Shown here piece after piece: positions 10,718 to 24,980 of a stretch of 64,000 nucleotides of DNA. Each line of letters opens with the position of its first letter. The stretch's first letter is position 1. Origin of the DNA: Trichoderma breve (Eukaryota; Ascomycota; Sordariomycetes; Hypocreales; Hypocreaceae); the NCBI RefSeq assembly GCF_028502605.1, contig NC_079233.1, positions 2,046,001 through 2,110,000 of the forward strand, written 5' to 3'. The position numbers and the translations under genes are program-made. Under the pieces are notes generated by a model that saw only the letters and a list, made by a program, of their open reading frames with translations, was not told the DNA's origin and did no database searches.

Positions 10718-13700
10718 ATATGTGGCTTGGCCACAACTTATAATAGCGCCTATTATTATGACGACACATGATTTGAAAACTTCAGCATAAATACGTGGTC
10801 TAGGTCCTAGACACCCGTGTCTAAAATGGGCTTGCTGGTCAATCAACGATTAATGACACAAGCTATACCACTATCACGCATTTCTATCTAACGATTTAAT
10901 TACCAGACCAGACGAAAACCTCCTTCACCTCTCAACCCCTCTTATAGCCATTTGATATAAAGATGCCCTTTACGTCTGGAATACCCTAGGAGTTGCATAT
11001 AATAGATGGATGGATTGATATGGCGCACAATGGAGTTGTTGAACTTAAAGCGTGGCTGAATGAGATATTGTTTGGGGTCTGACATGTCCCTCTTTTAGAG
11101 CCTCGGTATAGATGCATGGCATTGGTGTTAGGATTTTATTCTTTGCATGTAAATATGACGATTACGAGCAAACATTCAATGGCTACAGTGCTAATACCTG
11201 AACTTGTGCTTGTGACGGTGCATGCATGTACTTTCACAGTGTTCTCCGTGTGCAAGACATTTCATATATGTGTACATGCAAACATGCAGCAGTAATGCAT
11301 CCGGAAAAGCCAATGTATCAACGTTTGCTGCCACAATATGCAACAAGCAAGAACGTTCAAGAGAAGGACGTATCATACAAATGCTCCCGGAGATAACTAG
11401 CGGATACAAACATACGAGTATATGGCCAACTGAGCCAATCTGACATGCAGGGTACAAGGCGGTTCACGCCCCCTTTGTGGTATAACGGCCGAGACGAGCA
11501 AAAGCCGAAATCTCCGCTTGATTCTGCTGGAACCGGACCAACTCTTGTCACATATTTTGATATTATGACATATTTGTACTTTAGAAATCAAGTGTGGAGA
11601 TGTTTGTATGTGCCTGGTTTGCCGGCTGGGTTAATCTGTGCATGCGACGAGTAAGACCTAGCGAAAGCCTTTATGGGGCTTGCGTTTCTCCCCCCCCTTC
11701 CGCGCCGGGATGCCATTGAAGCTTGCAATGGGGTAGTGTCTGGGTTTGTGGAGGTTCTCTGGGTAGGGGGATGATACCGATGCGTCTTGCGTGGAGATGG
11801 TTATTTGCATGGGGCGTGGGGAGAACAGGAGGCAAATCGATGGTGAACAAGATTGTCATAGCATGGTTTGATGCTTGGAGGGAGTAAGGGGTGGAGAGGC
11901 AGAGCTGTTGGTGATAAAGAGCGATATTGAGAGATGATAATGAATGATTATTGGCACGGATAGATGAGGGAACTGGAGTTTGTCTGCCCGTGGGTGGAGA
12001 TTTGTCGGAGACGGAGACTCTGGTGGAAAGGCATAAGATTGGTTGGGTCATGTCGAAATTAATCCGCGTAAGATGCTTATTTAGCATTGAATACCTCGGA
12101 TGCCCCATATTTAGTGATTCGGGGACTTTGTACGGAGACTAAATACCTGAAGATGTTGGAGAAGGTACCGATATTATGTGGGCGCTCTGTCATTTCTTCA
12201 AAGGGGGCACTGTATTGTTCGGCGGAAAAGGTAATTGTTTATTGGGGTTTTCTTCTTTCGAGGTTTCATATAATACTTCGTGGTTTAAATATTAATTTGT
12301 CGTTTGTAAATATTGTTTCAAAGCTTTTTGATCCTTTGCTAGATGAGGGAGGAGAAGCTGGTGTCGACTTAGCTTGGAAAGGATTGACGTTTGCCCCTTG
12401 TACGGAAGTCATCCGAGACGAGAGTAAAAGAGAAGGTCATTAGCTTGAACAGATCTGTTGCTAGTCAATTGGTTGATAAAGCTTATTCTACATGGGTATA
12501 TTTAGACCCTGTATCTGAGTAGATCTTCTCAAGACCGCGGTGAGGAAGGAAGTGGATCTGAAGGAACTTACGTATATATGTATATAATGCGTTCACATTA
12601 TACCAACAAAGAATAACTGTACACTAGAAGGTTTCATTACTTCTAGTGGCGTTGTAATTATTTCTATTCACGCGGTTTTACTTCTGCAGGTGTACACGCC
12701 TGGCTTTTACAAGGAGAGTTGCAGAATCCCTCAAAAATGAACACATCATCACACCAGGTCTGGCCGTGATAATTGGAACAGATTAAGAAAATGATCAAGC
12801 GAAGATCTGTTTTCATTTGTGGCCTTAATGTAGAATTTGACAACAGCTTTCCCTTATATTTCCTAGGCATTTCCTATGGAAAGAGGATTGACGTTGAGAA
12901 CGACCAATACAGAAGCTTTTGTAAAAGCACGAGGGTGCATATTAAAACACGCGCTCAAAAGCATCATCTAATTTGAAAAGAAAAAACGATATTGGTAACT
13001 CTATGAGAGTATTTGATGCAAAAGGCGATGGAAAATACCTGGTAAAATTGTGTGCTTTGCTCGGTTTGGCGAGCACCTCGTCCTCAATACCTTCGGAGAA
13101 CCACTCAAAGTCCAGCCGACATAGCAAATTTTGACGGTGGAATAAAATAGTAGTTCGCAATTATCGTTCTTTGAGACTAAATGAATCATTGAATAAGGGT
13201 TGATCAACCAATTAAGGAATCTGAGCCTCATGAGAAGAGTGTAGCTTTTGCACAGCCATGATCACTTTTCACCAGTGGAGTTTCTAACATTGCTGATGCA
13301 AGACACGGAGATTGTTATGGAACGCCACGCTATTACATTAAAGGGGTAATTAGAAAGCTTGTTGTCATTATTGCAACGGTATGGACGATGGCAAAAGATC
13401 AATCGCGGCAAGTTACCAGTTCAAAGCAAACGTCACGATTCCTTCACCATAACCTTGTGTGTCGCAAGCATAGATATGGATTTCGCTGTGATCCGCTAGT
13501 ATCCATGGAATATAGACAAGCATAAGCCTTGGCTCAAAGGTTTGACTCTAAGATCGTTGCAAATCTGTGATAAGGGCTAAGAAATGATCATGAGCATTTC
13601 CGAATAGTAGCTCAATGTTTTAGATGTCCGGTTCCTGCTGATCGTAACTGTGGGCAAGAAAAGGAGAACGAGGCAAGGAGATAAGGTGATTAGATTAGCT

Positions 13701-16700
13701 ATAAGAGAAACTGCCTTTTGTAAACATATTTAGGAGCAGATAAGTGCAGGTAATGGAGTTGATTCAACATCTTCCTGTCATCTGCTTCACAGTTTGGCGA
13801 CAACTCCATACGTCCAACAGTGTAGCTGTGTTCGAACTACAAAAAAGTGGAAGCGATCAGTCGTTTCAAGAATATTGACTTGTAAAAATTAAACCCGATC
13901 CAAGTATAGTAGCTAGCTATAATTAACAACGGCATTCACTCAACCATGAAAGAGTCCTAGACTAGTGTTCAAGAAGTCCAAGGCATATTGAGATTGCGAG
14001 AACGTGACAAACGAAACACTCGTCGATAAAATGCCGACTTTACACCAAAAGCTTAAAATAACTCCTTCTTATCAGTGTACTGGACCCCATTAGCGAATAC
14101 TCAACATTCAGCATGTGATCCTCCATATCGTGTGCCGGTATTGAGGACTTACACGAGAGATGCCAGGCCCAATATTACAATAGCTCAGGGGTTAGACCAA
14201 AGACTTACACCAAAGAGACGTGCATAAAAGTCCTGTTTCACGCCATAGAGTCACAAACTAAGCGCTTAGAACTAGCCATGCTCAAGCCAAACAAAAACAG
14301 AGTCCAAAAGGACAAAGCTCCGAGTCATACTTACACCACCATCACAAACATCCAGATGACGTTGATCAACCATCTGGAACACCCTCAAACTGACTCAGTT
14401 TTTTCATGTGCTCTCAACCAAAGACATTGATGACATCAGGTGATTGCCCCAAACACTCACCCCGGGTTGACGCTTCCACTTCCAGCCCAAGGCAGACTCG
14501 GACAGCCACCCAGCGGTGAGCCACTCCAACCTGAGGCGCAACTCATTACCTCAATCTTCAATTCCATAACGCCCATTTACTCAATATCATGGCAAAAATG
14601 TCGTCTTTCTCCAATCATATGCCAGATACATCCCTTAACAGCAACCCAGTGCGAGACATCTTTCCAACCATCCACCTTTTTCCTCAACCTCCTCGCCATG
14701 GGTAACGACGACGCATCGCCACAATTAATCGTACGCCCCCCATCCAAGAAATGCTCCTCTAGCACGAAATGGCTGGGAAAATCACACATCAAACAGGCTC
14801 CTAATGACCAGTAGTTCCATATCCCAGTCAAGGCTTCCACAAAAGTTCAAGAAAAAAGCATCCAATCTACGCGCTCCAAACCTCTTACACGGTGACTCTT
14901 TTCTCTTCTGATGATCCCTCGCGTCACATAAAAAAAGAGAGAGAATGGGTGGCACGTGAACACGCTGACGCGCGAGTTCGCAGGAAGTGTCAATGAGAAG
15001 CGCGCAGAGACGCCTTTCTAGCTTCGAATACGCGTGACGCCATTCGCTGGATTGACTTTTTACTTGCCACCTATTTTTGGCGTATCTGAAACCTACCGTG
15101 ACCGGCTGCTGCCTGTCTTAGCTTCCTTCACGTCTTTTCACGTCCTCCTACTACTTTTTTTTTCGCCTCACGACGCGGGTCTTTTTGATGCCTCGAGACG
15201 ATTCGCGTAGAAAAAGAGAAGGCTTCCAAATACGCGCGTCTTTTCTGTCTGCCTCTCCCACCCCAACCACCCCATCAATTGTTTGGCCCAGAGCACGTTT
15301 TAGTAAAAGGCAAGGGAGGGGGGGGTGATAAAGTCGCCTCTCGTGAATCCCATTGCTAGAATACTACGTGCAGCATGGAATTCTGCTTCATGGTTGTGTT
15401 TTACGCGCCGTGGTTTGATAGCAAGCAGAAGCAGGCAGTGTAAGTCTGTGACTCACCAACCCCCTTGCCTCCTCATGAACAATCCCCCCAGCCATCGCAT
15501 TTGTTCGCGTCCCGAGAACCTGGGCCTCAAACATTTGGAAACTAGGAACTCGCAACTACCGGGTATCCATTCGTGAGCAACATGCATCGCTCTCGTCGCA
15601 CTCAAGGTTGCGCCGCGCGTGGCTGATCGGAGAGGGTGTACGGAGTATGGAATATCAGAACTGCAAGCCCCGTTTTGTGCCTGATCCGGCCCTCCGTTTG
15701 CTAGAGTCATTGCGTCATGCTTGGATACTTTTTGTCATCCGTCGCAGCCACATCAGGGCAAGTTACTCCAATAGGCAAACGGAGAAATAAACTTATTGGA
15801 AAAAACCAACAAAAACGCTCCCAGATCGACAAGCCAGCACGCCGCCTTGTTGGCGCCCAAATAGAGTTGCCTGAGGACAACAAAAACCGGCTCCGTTTCA
15901 TAGTTTCATATGGGCAGGGCGCTATGACGTAACGCCGCCTGTGCCCTGGGCGTCGCAATTGTGGCGGCGGTCCCGGCCGCTCGGCCGAGTCACGTGTAGC
16001 CGGGACCTGAGATCACATGCACAGCCACCCGGCACTCCACTCCACGTGGCTGGGCGAGCCCATCTCTCTTCTCTCCACGCCGTCCGTCTCTGTTGCTTTT
16101 GAGCTTGAGCAAGCTCCAGACGCCCGTCCCGCTGGCTCCCGGGGGCACGCGATCTAGGTTACAAGTGCCCCCAGTGCGTAGCGGAGAGTTTGGCACTGGA
16201 GACGCAATAAAAGAATTTTTTCAACTTTTTACATATCCTTGTTTGTTTTGTGTTGTGTCTAACATTCAGACGGGAGGCTGAGTTTTTCTTGCGCGTCTTA
16301 GACAAGGTTTCCAGCCTCGCATTACGCGGAATGGATATCAGCTTTTGCGTCCACCTCAGCCCTGGTATGCATGCCGCGGCACTTGGAAAAAATTTTCTTT
16401 CTTCTTTCTTCTCTCACAATTTTCAAGGGTCAAACGAGATGTGACGAAAGTGTCGCGGGGGAACGGCACTAGAAAAAAACTTCTGCGACTGTGATCCGTC
16501 GCGAGATGCGTGTTGCCGTCACCGCCTCCGTAATAGATTGTTCAAAATGGGGCGGTCTAGAAAGAAGCAAAACGTGTCGCTGCATGATAAATGCCACCTA
16601 GACTCGTCTAAGCCATCTTGTGTCCGGTGCAAGTGCATTAGCATGAGCGATCCCTTTGCTATTTACAGCAACCATGTCGTTAATGCGCCCCCAAAAGACC

Positions 16701-19700
16701 ACCAAACAAGCCATGGATAGCATGACAAAAGCTTTGACAGATCCAGGTGGATTCCATTTGCTTGCCCACTCTGAGCCATGTATCGTACGGAGCACAGCAT
16801 GACAATAGTGGGGGGCCACATCTCAAGGGAGTGCAGGTATTGGTATCGCAACATCCTGTGCCGTGTACAATGCCAATTCGGTCCGGCAGTCGTGTCCAAT
16901 GGAATGAATTAAGGCTGCGCGAAGGACGCAAAAATAAATTCAAATAGAACCGGACACTACTTGCGCCCTGTTGTTGCCCAATACCGTCGCAATAGTCCCA
17001 AGGCCATGGGCGTACAACAACGTGCCACACCACTCTAGAGCCACGATATGGCCCCGTCCAAGGCTGTCCTGTGTACTTAATTTCACAGCAAAGTTTTTTT
17101 TTGGTATTGATTGCAACAAGGCGGGAATCTAGGCCCATCTGTTTGTTCGGGTAGACAAGGCGTAAACAAGTCGCATGGCCGCCCACACAGGCCTTCGGCA
17201 CTGCTGGTGGTATTGCTGCCGCATCGTAGGGCACGAATCTGCAGTGGCCTGAACTAGATAATGTAGAGAGGGGTGCTCGAACAAAGGATGGGACGTAATA
17301 CTAGCACACAGTATTTGCAATCCAGAAATGGACCCCCCATTTGCGCATCGTGCATGCAAACAACCATTGGCGACAGTCAGAAAACGGCTTCCCGTAGAGC
17401 ACAGACATGTAGGGCTTCCGTACCCTCTCCTGCTCACCCTCATGCTCACGCTCACGCTCACGCTCACGCTTATTCAACGACAAGACGTGACACGTGCGTC
17501 GCGATTTTAGGGTTGATGCAGGTCTGCATCGCGATCTTCATCTGGATTGTTTCCGTTTGCATGAACGAATAGTATACAAAGGGTAGCACAGAGCCTCTTC
17601 TTCCAGCCGCAAAGAGGGCTACCTGATGGATGCGTCCGCGGCTTGGGCATGAGGCTGTCAGTGATGGCGGCTCGCTGCTGGATTGGGCTTGGGCACCGCC
17701 GGGCTCTCACCGCGGCCGTAGCACCATCGTATGCTTGATATGATATGACAGGGCTCGACTTTACCGTGTGCGGATAGACACCAGGCAAGGTGAGCTGGTG
17801 GCATAGCACCGATCATGAGCCACTTGCTGCTGTGAAAATATCCTCAACAGGTGCATCACTCACCACTTGGGCCAAGTACGAGTAGCAGACCATCATGTGG
17901 TCGAAATCCACCCAAAGCCCATATCTCACGCCTTCTCTCCAAACACTCCCGGCGGATCTAGGATGATCTAAGCATTGCAAAATAACACCAGTCTGATATG
18001 TTTCGCTTCACAAATTGCACCCCCGGTATTTGCTGTCCCGGCCAACGTCGATGCATCAATGGTCGGTGTATGGGCGGTATGGGCGGTCCAATGTCGTTTT
18101 CTGATTCCATCAGATAAGCAAGACTAGGGATGCGTCCTCACCGGATTTTTCTCTCCCGTGTACTCGTACATGAAAGCCTGAGGCTCACAGAAGTCAGGTC
18201 GCGGCCACCTGCTCATTGAGGCTTGGGATAGAGGCACGGATGCCGTTGCGCAGAGATCTGGCTTCCATCATTGTGCATCGTCCCAATGCATCTCCTCCCT
18301 TCTCGCGTATCAGAGCTGCGCAAGAGTTTTCTTGCTTTCCCACTAGGCGTCCGTTGTCGCAGATGGTCTTGCCCTGTTTGTCGTCCTCGCTACTCAAACG
18401 GACCAGTGAGGTGCGTCTTGGACTCTCGTCATGGTGCGCGGGCCGGGTCAAGAAAATTTTCTTATCCCCCCTCTCCAGAGATCGTACGTCTTGCATGAAA
18501 GTTGAAAGAGTCGGTCAAGAACAGGCAGGGCTACTGTAAAGCCACCTTGGTAGTCCGCACCTCCAAGATGGCCTGCCTGCCTTATTTTTTCGGCAAGGAA
18601 GCGGAAGCGCCAAAGGCTGTTTGTGGTGTTTTTGATATTCGCAAACAAGTCTTGACTAGTGAATGAATGGGTGGGTTGTTAGCCTCGAGTTGGCGATTTC
18701 GCTTAAGACGACGCTCTTTAGCTGCTCGAGGGGTGTGTCGTGAAGAGCCAAAGGCTAACGGGCATAATCCCTGCATCTAAACCAGGTGGGGCTCTTCTCT
18801 TCGCTCCCTGGCTTGTCTTTCTTCGCACTGGAGGCTAGGCAAGGATGCCATTTTCTTGGTGGCGTTTGCGTGAAACTGGGGGTGAGAAGCCAGCTGCCAA
18901 TCGGCGCCCAAAAATGCTGCAGCTCAAAGCCCGATTCGACAGCCGCAGCAGCTTTGGACATCAATACAGCTCTGGCGCCCAGCGATTGGGAGATAATACA
19001 TACGAAGTGACCGGGCAGCGCTCGCCTATGAGTCACATTCCGCCTTGTCGGATTCATCAGATGGAGATGAAGCAGAAACACCCGCCCAAGCAAAGCCAGG
19101 CAAATGGTTGCAAGGAGGCAACCAGCAGCAGCGCAAAGACACGAGAATTGCTTGGGTTTGATTGAGGGACGGCCCATGAAATGAGATGTTGAAAAATTTT
19201 TCACTTGTCAAACAAGGGACGGGCAAAGGCCAAGCCCTAGTGGCTTCCAGGCAGCCTCTTTTGGCCACACCCTCCGGCACCAGGGATCCAAGGGAGGACG
19301 GACGATGGTTGGATGTGGGAGAGCAAGAGGGTGGGCCAGCGAGACCAGCATCACACCGGGACCATCTTTCAAGGTGTGCATCGTCGTTCTAGAAATCGGC
19401 TAGGACCCGGACAAGGCCAAAGCAGCCAATCCTGCGGCGGCTACGGCTCCCGTCCGGAGACCGTCCAAGTATGGAGTGCATGTTGAAGGGAAGAGGAGCA
19501 CAGTCGGTGAGGGATGCGTAGCGTTGCGTTGCGTCGTGTTGAGTAGCGTTGGGCGTCTGACATTGTCAAGAGGTTGGATCCTCCAGTCCTCTGAAGTCGT
19601 AGCTATTAATCAACATGCCATGATGGAACGGCAAGAGGGTGTGCGGTTTTGTGTTGGTGCTGATGACAGAGGTGGCCTTTTCGTACGGACTTTCCTGTTG

Positions 19701-22700
19701 GTGCCGAGGTACCTGGCTGGTGTGTTAAGCTGGCAGTAATGCTGTACTGTACTGACGGATCGATCGGGTCGGACGACCACGACTACACGAAGAAAGAGGC
19801 CAGAGAAAAGATCAACGCGCTGAAGAAACTAAAATATCGGTAGTGTCGGGGATGGCATGTGTTTCGTGCAGAAAATGCCAATGCGAGTCCGTCTCGCAGA
19901 ACTTCCTCGATGCAGCTGGACAGACCAGTCACTGGAGCTGGGCGACGCAGGTACGAGGTTGGCTCGCACGACACAAGGGCCAAATATGGGATGGAAGCAT
20001 GAATCAAGTTGCGTTTGTACCTACAAGCGCGAGTACGAAGACTGTACAGTACAAGCATGGCTCTCTTGAATTGAGCCGTGTAAAAGTGAATGTACAAAGC
20101 AAAAACGTTCCATACAGTGTGCCGTGCCTGGCGCTGGTAGAAGTGCGCGGGAACGGCTCGCTGCGGCGGCGTGGATGCTTTTGGGGCTGCGAGCTCCCGT
20201 CTTTGTGGGACAGCCTCCGGAGGTCCCACCCGGTGCGGTGGGAAGAAAAGAAAGACTGGAGATGGCTGATGAGCGAGGGTTGACAAGTCCCACTCGTTAG
20301 TTTCTGGCACGATTAGCCCAGAGCTTAGTCGTTAGGAGAGCGCGGAGGTGGAGGTTGCTTGTAATGCTGGAGGGTACGAGTACGAGCACGATAACCGGTC
20401 TGGTGCATTCATATGAAGAATCTTGGAGTGTCGCGACCAACACGCTCCAGCAAAACTCAAACTGCCATCGGTGCTAATCCATCCGCTAGCCCCCGGAAGC
20501 CCTGCCGCGGTCCCAGGGCCCTCTGCAGCTGGTGCATTAGGCCATCGGCTGTTCGTTGGGGATTGAAAGCATCCATCATCATCAGTGTACGAGTAACGGC
20601 ATCGTTCTTGTAACGGCATTTGGCCCCCTCAATCCTTTCACGCAGAGGCATTCGCGGTAAGTTTAAGGTTTGTCTAAGCCACAACGCAAAAGATGCCCGT
20701 CTCATGGCCCTTTTGTGTCCAGGGGGAATGGACCTTCATGTCTGAGCCATTGCACCCTTGTGTACTGTACGTACTAACACTGCATGATCACGAAGCGAAA
20801 GAGAGAAAGAACCGGGCCAAGAATCAATAACAAAGTAAAAATTGTTTGTGCGCCCTGTTATACTGTACATCTCGTCTAGATATCAGCAAACGGGGCATAA
20901 AGAACAGCTCGCCAATCACAACTACGAGCTGTTGGTGACAAGAGAAGGACTAATCCCAGCAATATGAGTGCATACGCATATGTAGGTACCTGTAGGTGCG
21001 GACGCAGTCGTGCAGTAGACAGTCTACACCGTCAAGAGAGAGAAGACACTCGAAGACTAACAATGTCCATGCTTTGTGCTAGCAGAATTTTCCAAGCAAG
21101 GGCAGCCGTCCCCTTGCCGCATCCTTCAAGTGACTGGGCTGCGTCCATCACAAAAATGGTGTCCTCTGGTAGGCCCGGCTTCGTGATTGGCGCCGTGTGG
21201 CGAAAAGCCACGCCTGGAACGGCCCCTGTCAGAAGCAACTCTCTTGAGTTTGCGGACGTCGGTGCGCCAGGCATAGGCGAGAAGAAGACAATGGGAGAGA
21301 GGGAGAGAAGAACTGGAGCCCGCTCTCGAGGCGAGAATGTCCAGGGACCCCAACCCAGGTCGAATATCGATGGAGTTGATGATGTACAAGTATGACCTGT
21401 AACATTCTCTCTCGGTCTCTATTGTATTGTTGGGAGGAGCACAGAATGCTTCGTAGCGCCGACCAGGCGATGATCAGTGCAGCCTCGCCTCTTTTTCTTT
21501 TCTAGCCTGGAAAATCGAGATTCTGTCCTCATGGCCGGCGCATGGCTGGCAGCTGGAAATCACCCCATTCGCCCACCTCCAACACGGCCCTGCAACGGTC
21601 AGCACGTTTCGGCCTTGTAATTGCCGAAGAAGACACTTGACCTTTTCGCACAGGCCTCGGCCCTGCAAGCGAATAGAGTAGCAGCCCGTATGACCATTTT
21701 ACTTTTGAAGTCACAGTCGGTATCCTAGAGGAGTTATTAATACGACTGCAGCAAAAAGGAAAAAAGAAAAAGAAAAAATGGCTGTGCCTTTCCATGCGGG
21801 TCTCCAAATGGAGATGCATGTCACATGCAGAATTTGTAGATGTGCACTCCGAACTCTGAGCTTCTTCTGGTTCTGCATACGAACTACGGGGAAGGATTTT
21901 CGTAGGTTCACGTAAGTGTACGAGTAATGTAAGCTCTAGAATGCCACTTAATATATCATCCATCATCATCCTTCCTTCTTTGGGTGGTGATGGCTGCGGT
22001 TGAATGGATGTAATTCCCAGGTACGGAGTACTATGAAGCAAGTATTACAGTACTTCGGAGAGCAGTAGAACCTCTCGTCCTACGTTGATCCTAACCACCT
22101 ACTAACCGTGGTAGGTACTAATTAATGTAAGTCATTGGCGAATTAATTACATGCAACCCCAACAATTGAGTTTTGGTAGCATCCTAGCTCGAAACCATCA
22201 ATCTACGGGTATGCAAGCAGTGTCGTAGTCTTCACGCAAGCACTCAAACCCGTGAATGTCAACGGCCTTGTGGTTTAACCGCCACAATCAGCCCGGAGCT
22301 CGGCGCTTCTCAGCACCTCCCGTCACCAATCGCCGCACCACCATCTTGACGCACTGCAACGCCAGAAGCGACGGTTGTGACGGCGGAGCGGATTACGAAG
22401 AAGCCAGCTCTTGTTCCTTCTGAGCGATATACGGACAATCTATCGATAGTGCCCGTCACACAGCTCAAAATGCGGGCCAATCAGCCGCTGTGTGTGCTGC
22501 GGACAACGTGCTGCCGCCAACCATCTCGATGCGGCGCCCATGTGACGGGAACAGCACTTGTGCCGTCTCAGTGATTGTGATGAGCGAATACTCGCCTGCC
22601 AGAACCATCTTTTTGCGCTGCTTGACAAGTGGTCACAGGGCTGATGTGCGATGCAGATGGGCGCTTGCTACGGGTTTGTGTGTTCTAGGCTACGTTGATG

Positions 22701-24980
22701 ATTGCGTCCTTGTCGGCGCTTCCCACCATCCTCCACACATCCTTCAACTTTGGAATAGAGCCGTCATACGTAATGCTGGGGGCCGGCCGGGTTGGTGATG
22801 GATGACAATGATGATGATAAATACGGCGCTTCCTCCTCTCGCCCTCGCTCGGCCGGCCTGCCTCCGCCCCGGACAGATGGTCGAGGCCGACGAGGGTAGT
22901 AATAAGTTTGCCGTAAGCCACCAGAACCAGAGGTGATGCGCATTACGATTACGCACTGCCCATCATTCATGCTTGTTATTACCCGCGGCGCAAATATCAG
23001 TCTCCGTCGTCCCCAACAAGTCCAAGCCTCAGACCACAAACATTACGCTTTGTTTCTTTGCTGAGCCCGAACGAGAGCGTGAATCTACTCGTATTGCACG
23101 AAGGACGCATAATCAAATCTCAGCCTGCGTGTCTGTACCATTTATCGCACAAACGGTTCCGGAAGCTCTTGCGGCACTAGCATTACTCGCGCTCGCAACA
23201 ACTTCATTTGTCTCTGGGGTGCATCGATATTACGAGTATTGGACCAGCCGTGCACGTCCGGTTCTTTTTCGACGCGGCCGATTAGCGAAAAGACTGCGAG
23301 TAAGAATTGCAAGGACTTTATTTGTGAGCCGGGTGAAAAGGCAAAACACCGTGAGTTCGCACGCTTTGTGCATTTGCTGCGCGCGCATAGGTCCGGTCTC
23401 TTAAAATTTAGAACAGGGATTCAAAATTGCCTTGCATCCAACTTCAAGGCATCGACGGCTTCGGGCGTTTGACACCTGCCCATCCGGAGAAGAACCAGCA
23501 GGGAGACAAAACAACCATCAGAAGGAAGAAAAACTTTTCAAAAGTCATCTTCTTCCCTTTTCTCACCGAGAAAATACAAGACAGCTGGTGGACTCCCCAG
23601 CCGCAGCGGAAGCTAGGATTCATTACCCCTAGGCTCCATCATTTCGCTTATCCAGTCCCGGTAAATTGGACTGGGGAGCGCTCAGTCGCATTAGAGCCAG
23701 GGCCACGAGTCGTCTGTCTGCAATCGATTCGAGATACGGTACCAGCACGAAGCACACAGCTAGGGCAACCATCGTCAAACCCTGGCACATCCCAAGGCCG
23801 CACAGCGTGCAAACCCGGAGCATCTTTTCACGCCACTCGGAGTGCTCGTGCTTTTCTGGGTGAGCGATACGAAACCGAAAGGCTGGCTCGGTGGTTGGTC
23901 GTCCACTAAAGAGTCATACTCGCAACGGGCTTCTGGGAGCCCCTAGAGCCCGTTCAGCTGCGCAAGCCGGCTGAATCGCCCCCGAGCAAGATCCAACGCC
24001 GGCAGAGTGCCGTCAAATCAAGGCCAGGAAGCGCAGTCGGGCTGCCTCTTGTGCGCGGAAGCTGCTGGAAGCAACAGCTCGCTGGCCCCGGTCTGCGCTT
24101 GGGTGCAACCATACAAAAGTGCAGTACGAGCGAGGAATCCAGTCCAGGTCCAGTCAGCAACATCCATCATAGGCTCCGTGTCGGGCGACGCTTCGAGCAC
24201 TGTGTGGCATCCACGGGAAGGTTCCACAGTGACTAAGCCCCGATAACACCACGCCCCCTCCACCTCCCACCGACCTCGTTCAGGCCCCCTGTCCCCTGTC
24301 GCATGCCTGTGGCTGCCCTCGTCTCTCACTAAGAGGCCTGCTCCCTGTCTGGTTCTGGCTCAACGCCCACCAAGGCAAAATTTGTTGCGGCCACAATATA
24401 TACCTCGAATGCATGCCCGCACACCCGACTCTTGCTTCTTCCTCTCTCCGACTTACGCATCTGATCGTTTTGGTTCTGGCATCTGCCAATGAACCTCATC
24501 TCCACCTGCAGCATTGCATCGTCCAACGCCGACGACATCCACCATCACCTCACCAGCTGTCACGCTCTTCACGGGCCCCCAACAATTGCCACAGCGCTGG
24601 CATTACCACTACCACCCAAGGGGGATACGATAAAAACGATCCTGTTGTAGATTGGTCATGTTTGACGCAAGACGTAATAACTCTTTCAACTTTTACTCTT
24701 CCGACTACATACCAAGGTGACGGGCTTTTTTTTATTGCTTTCTCTCTCTCACATCTTAATATCATACACCCATAACCTCCCACGTCCCCCATTCCCTCAC
24801 CGAGAGCAGACAAGGCTTTGAGCAAAGGAGTCTCGAATCTTGTCCACTTTCAGTCTTACCTTGCGTTTCGAACGAAGCACAGAAGCATATCCATTCAACG
24901 ATACGTCGCCAGCTCCTTCATTGGAGGAGAGGTTGAGGAGCGAGTGTCACAGTGGACATTGCAAGAGGAGACGTCACAGA
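10718..24980. other. Gene desert of about 14 kb
   Basis: I find no frame with recognisable protein content on either strand, no spliceable set of conserved exons, and no tRNA or rRNA. The part at 12.2-14.4 kb is AT-rich; 15-24 kb is of mixed composition with many CpG, homopurine and homopyrimidine runs. Near-palindromes recur (TACGGAGTA 15639 and 22022, GTACTCGTAC 18160, TACGAGTAC 20375, AGGTACCT 19707 and 20984). The last 700 bp is a pyrimidine-rich probable promoter and leader of the gene at 24981. Confidence 0.45.
17445..17468. repeat. CTCACG microsatellite
   Basis: Four perfect tandem copies of CTCACG occur, preceded by degenerate copies from about 17431. The short Ser-Val or Arg-Glu rich frames across it are by-products of the repeat. 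Confidence 0.9.

Noticed and set aside
17301..17483. Arg/Glu-rich and Ser/Val-rich frames
   Set aside because: They arise from translating the CTCACG microsatellite.
19783..20310. 175-codon minus and 146-codon plus frames in the desert
   Set aside because: They overlap each other, show no domain, and have amino-acid composition typical of random GC-balanced DNA.
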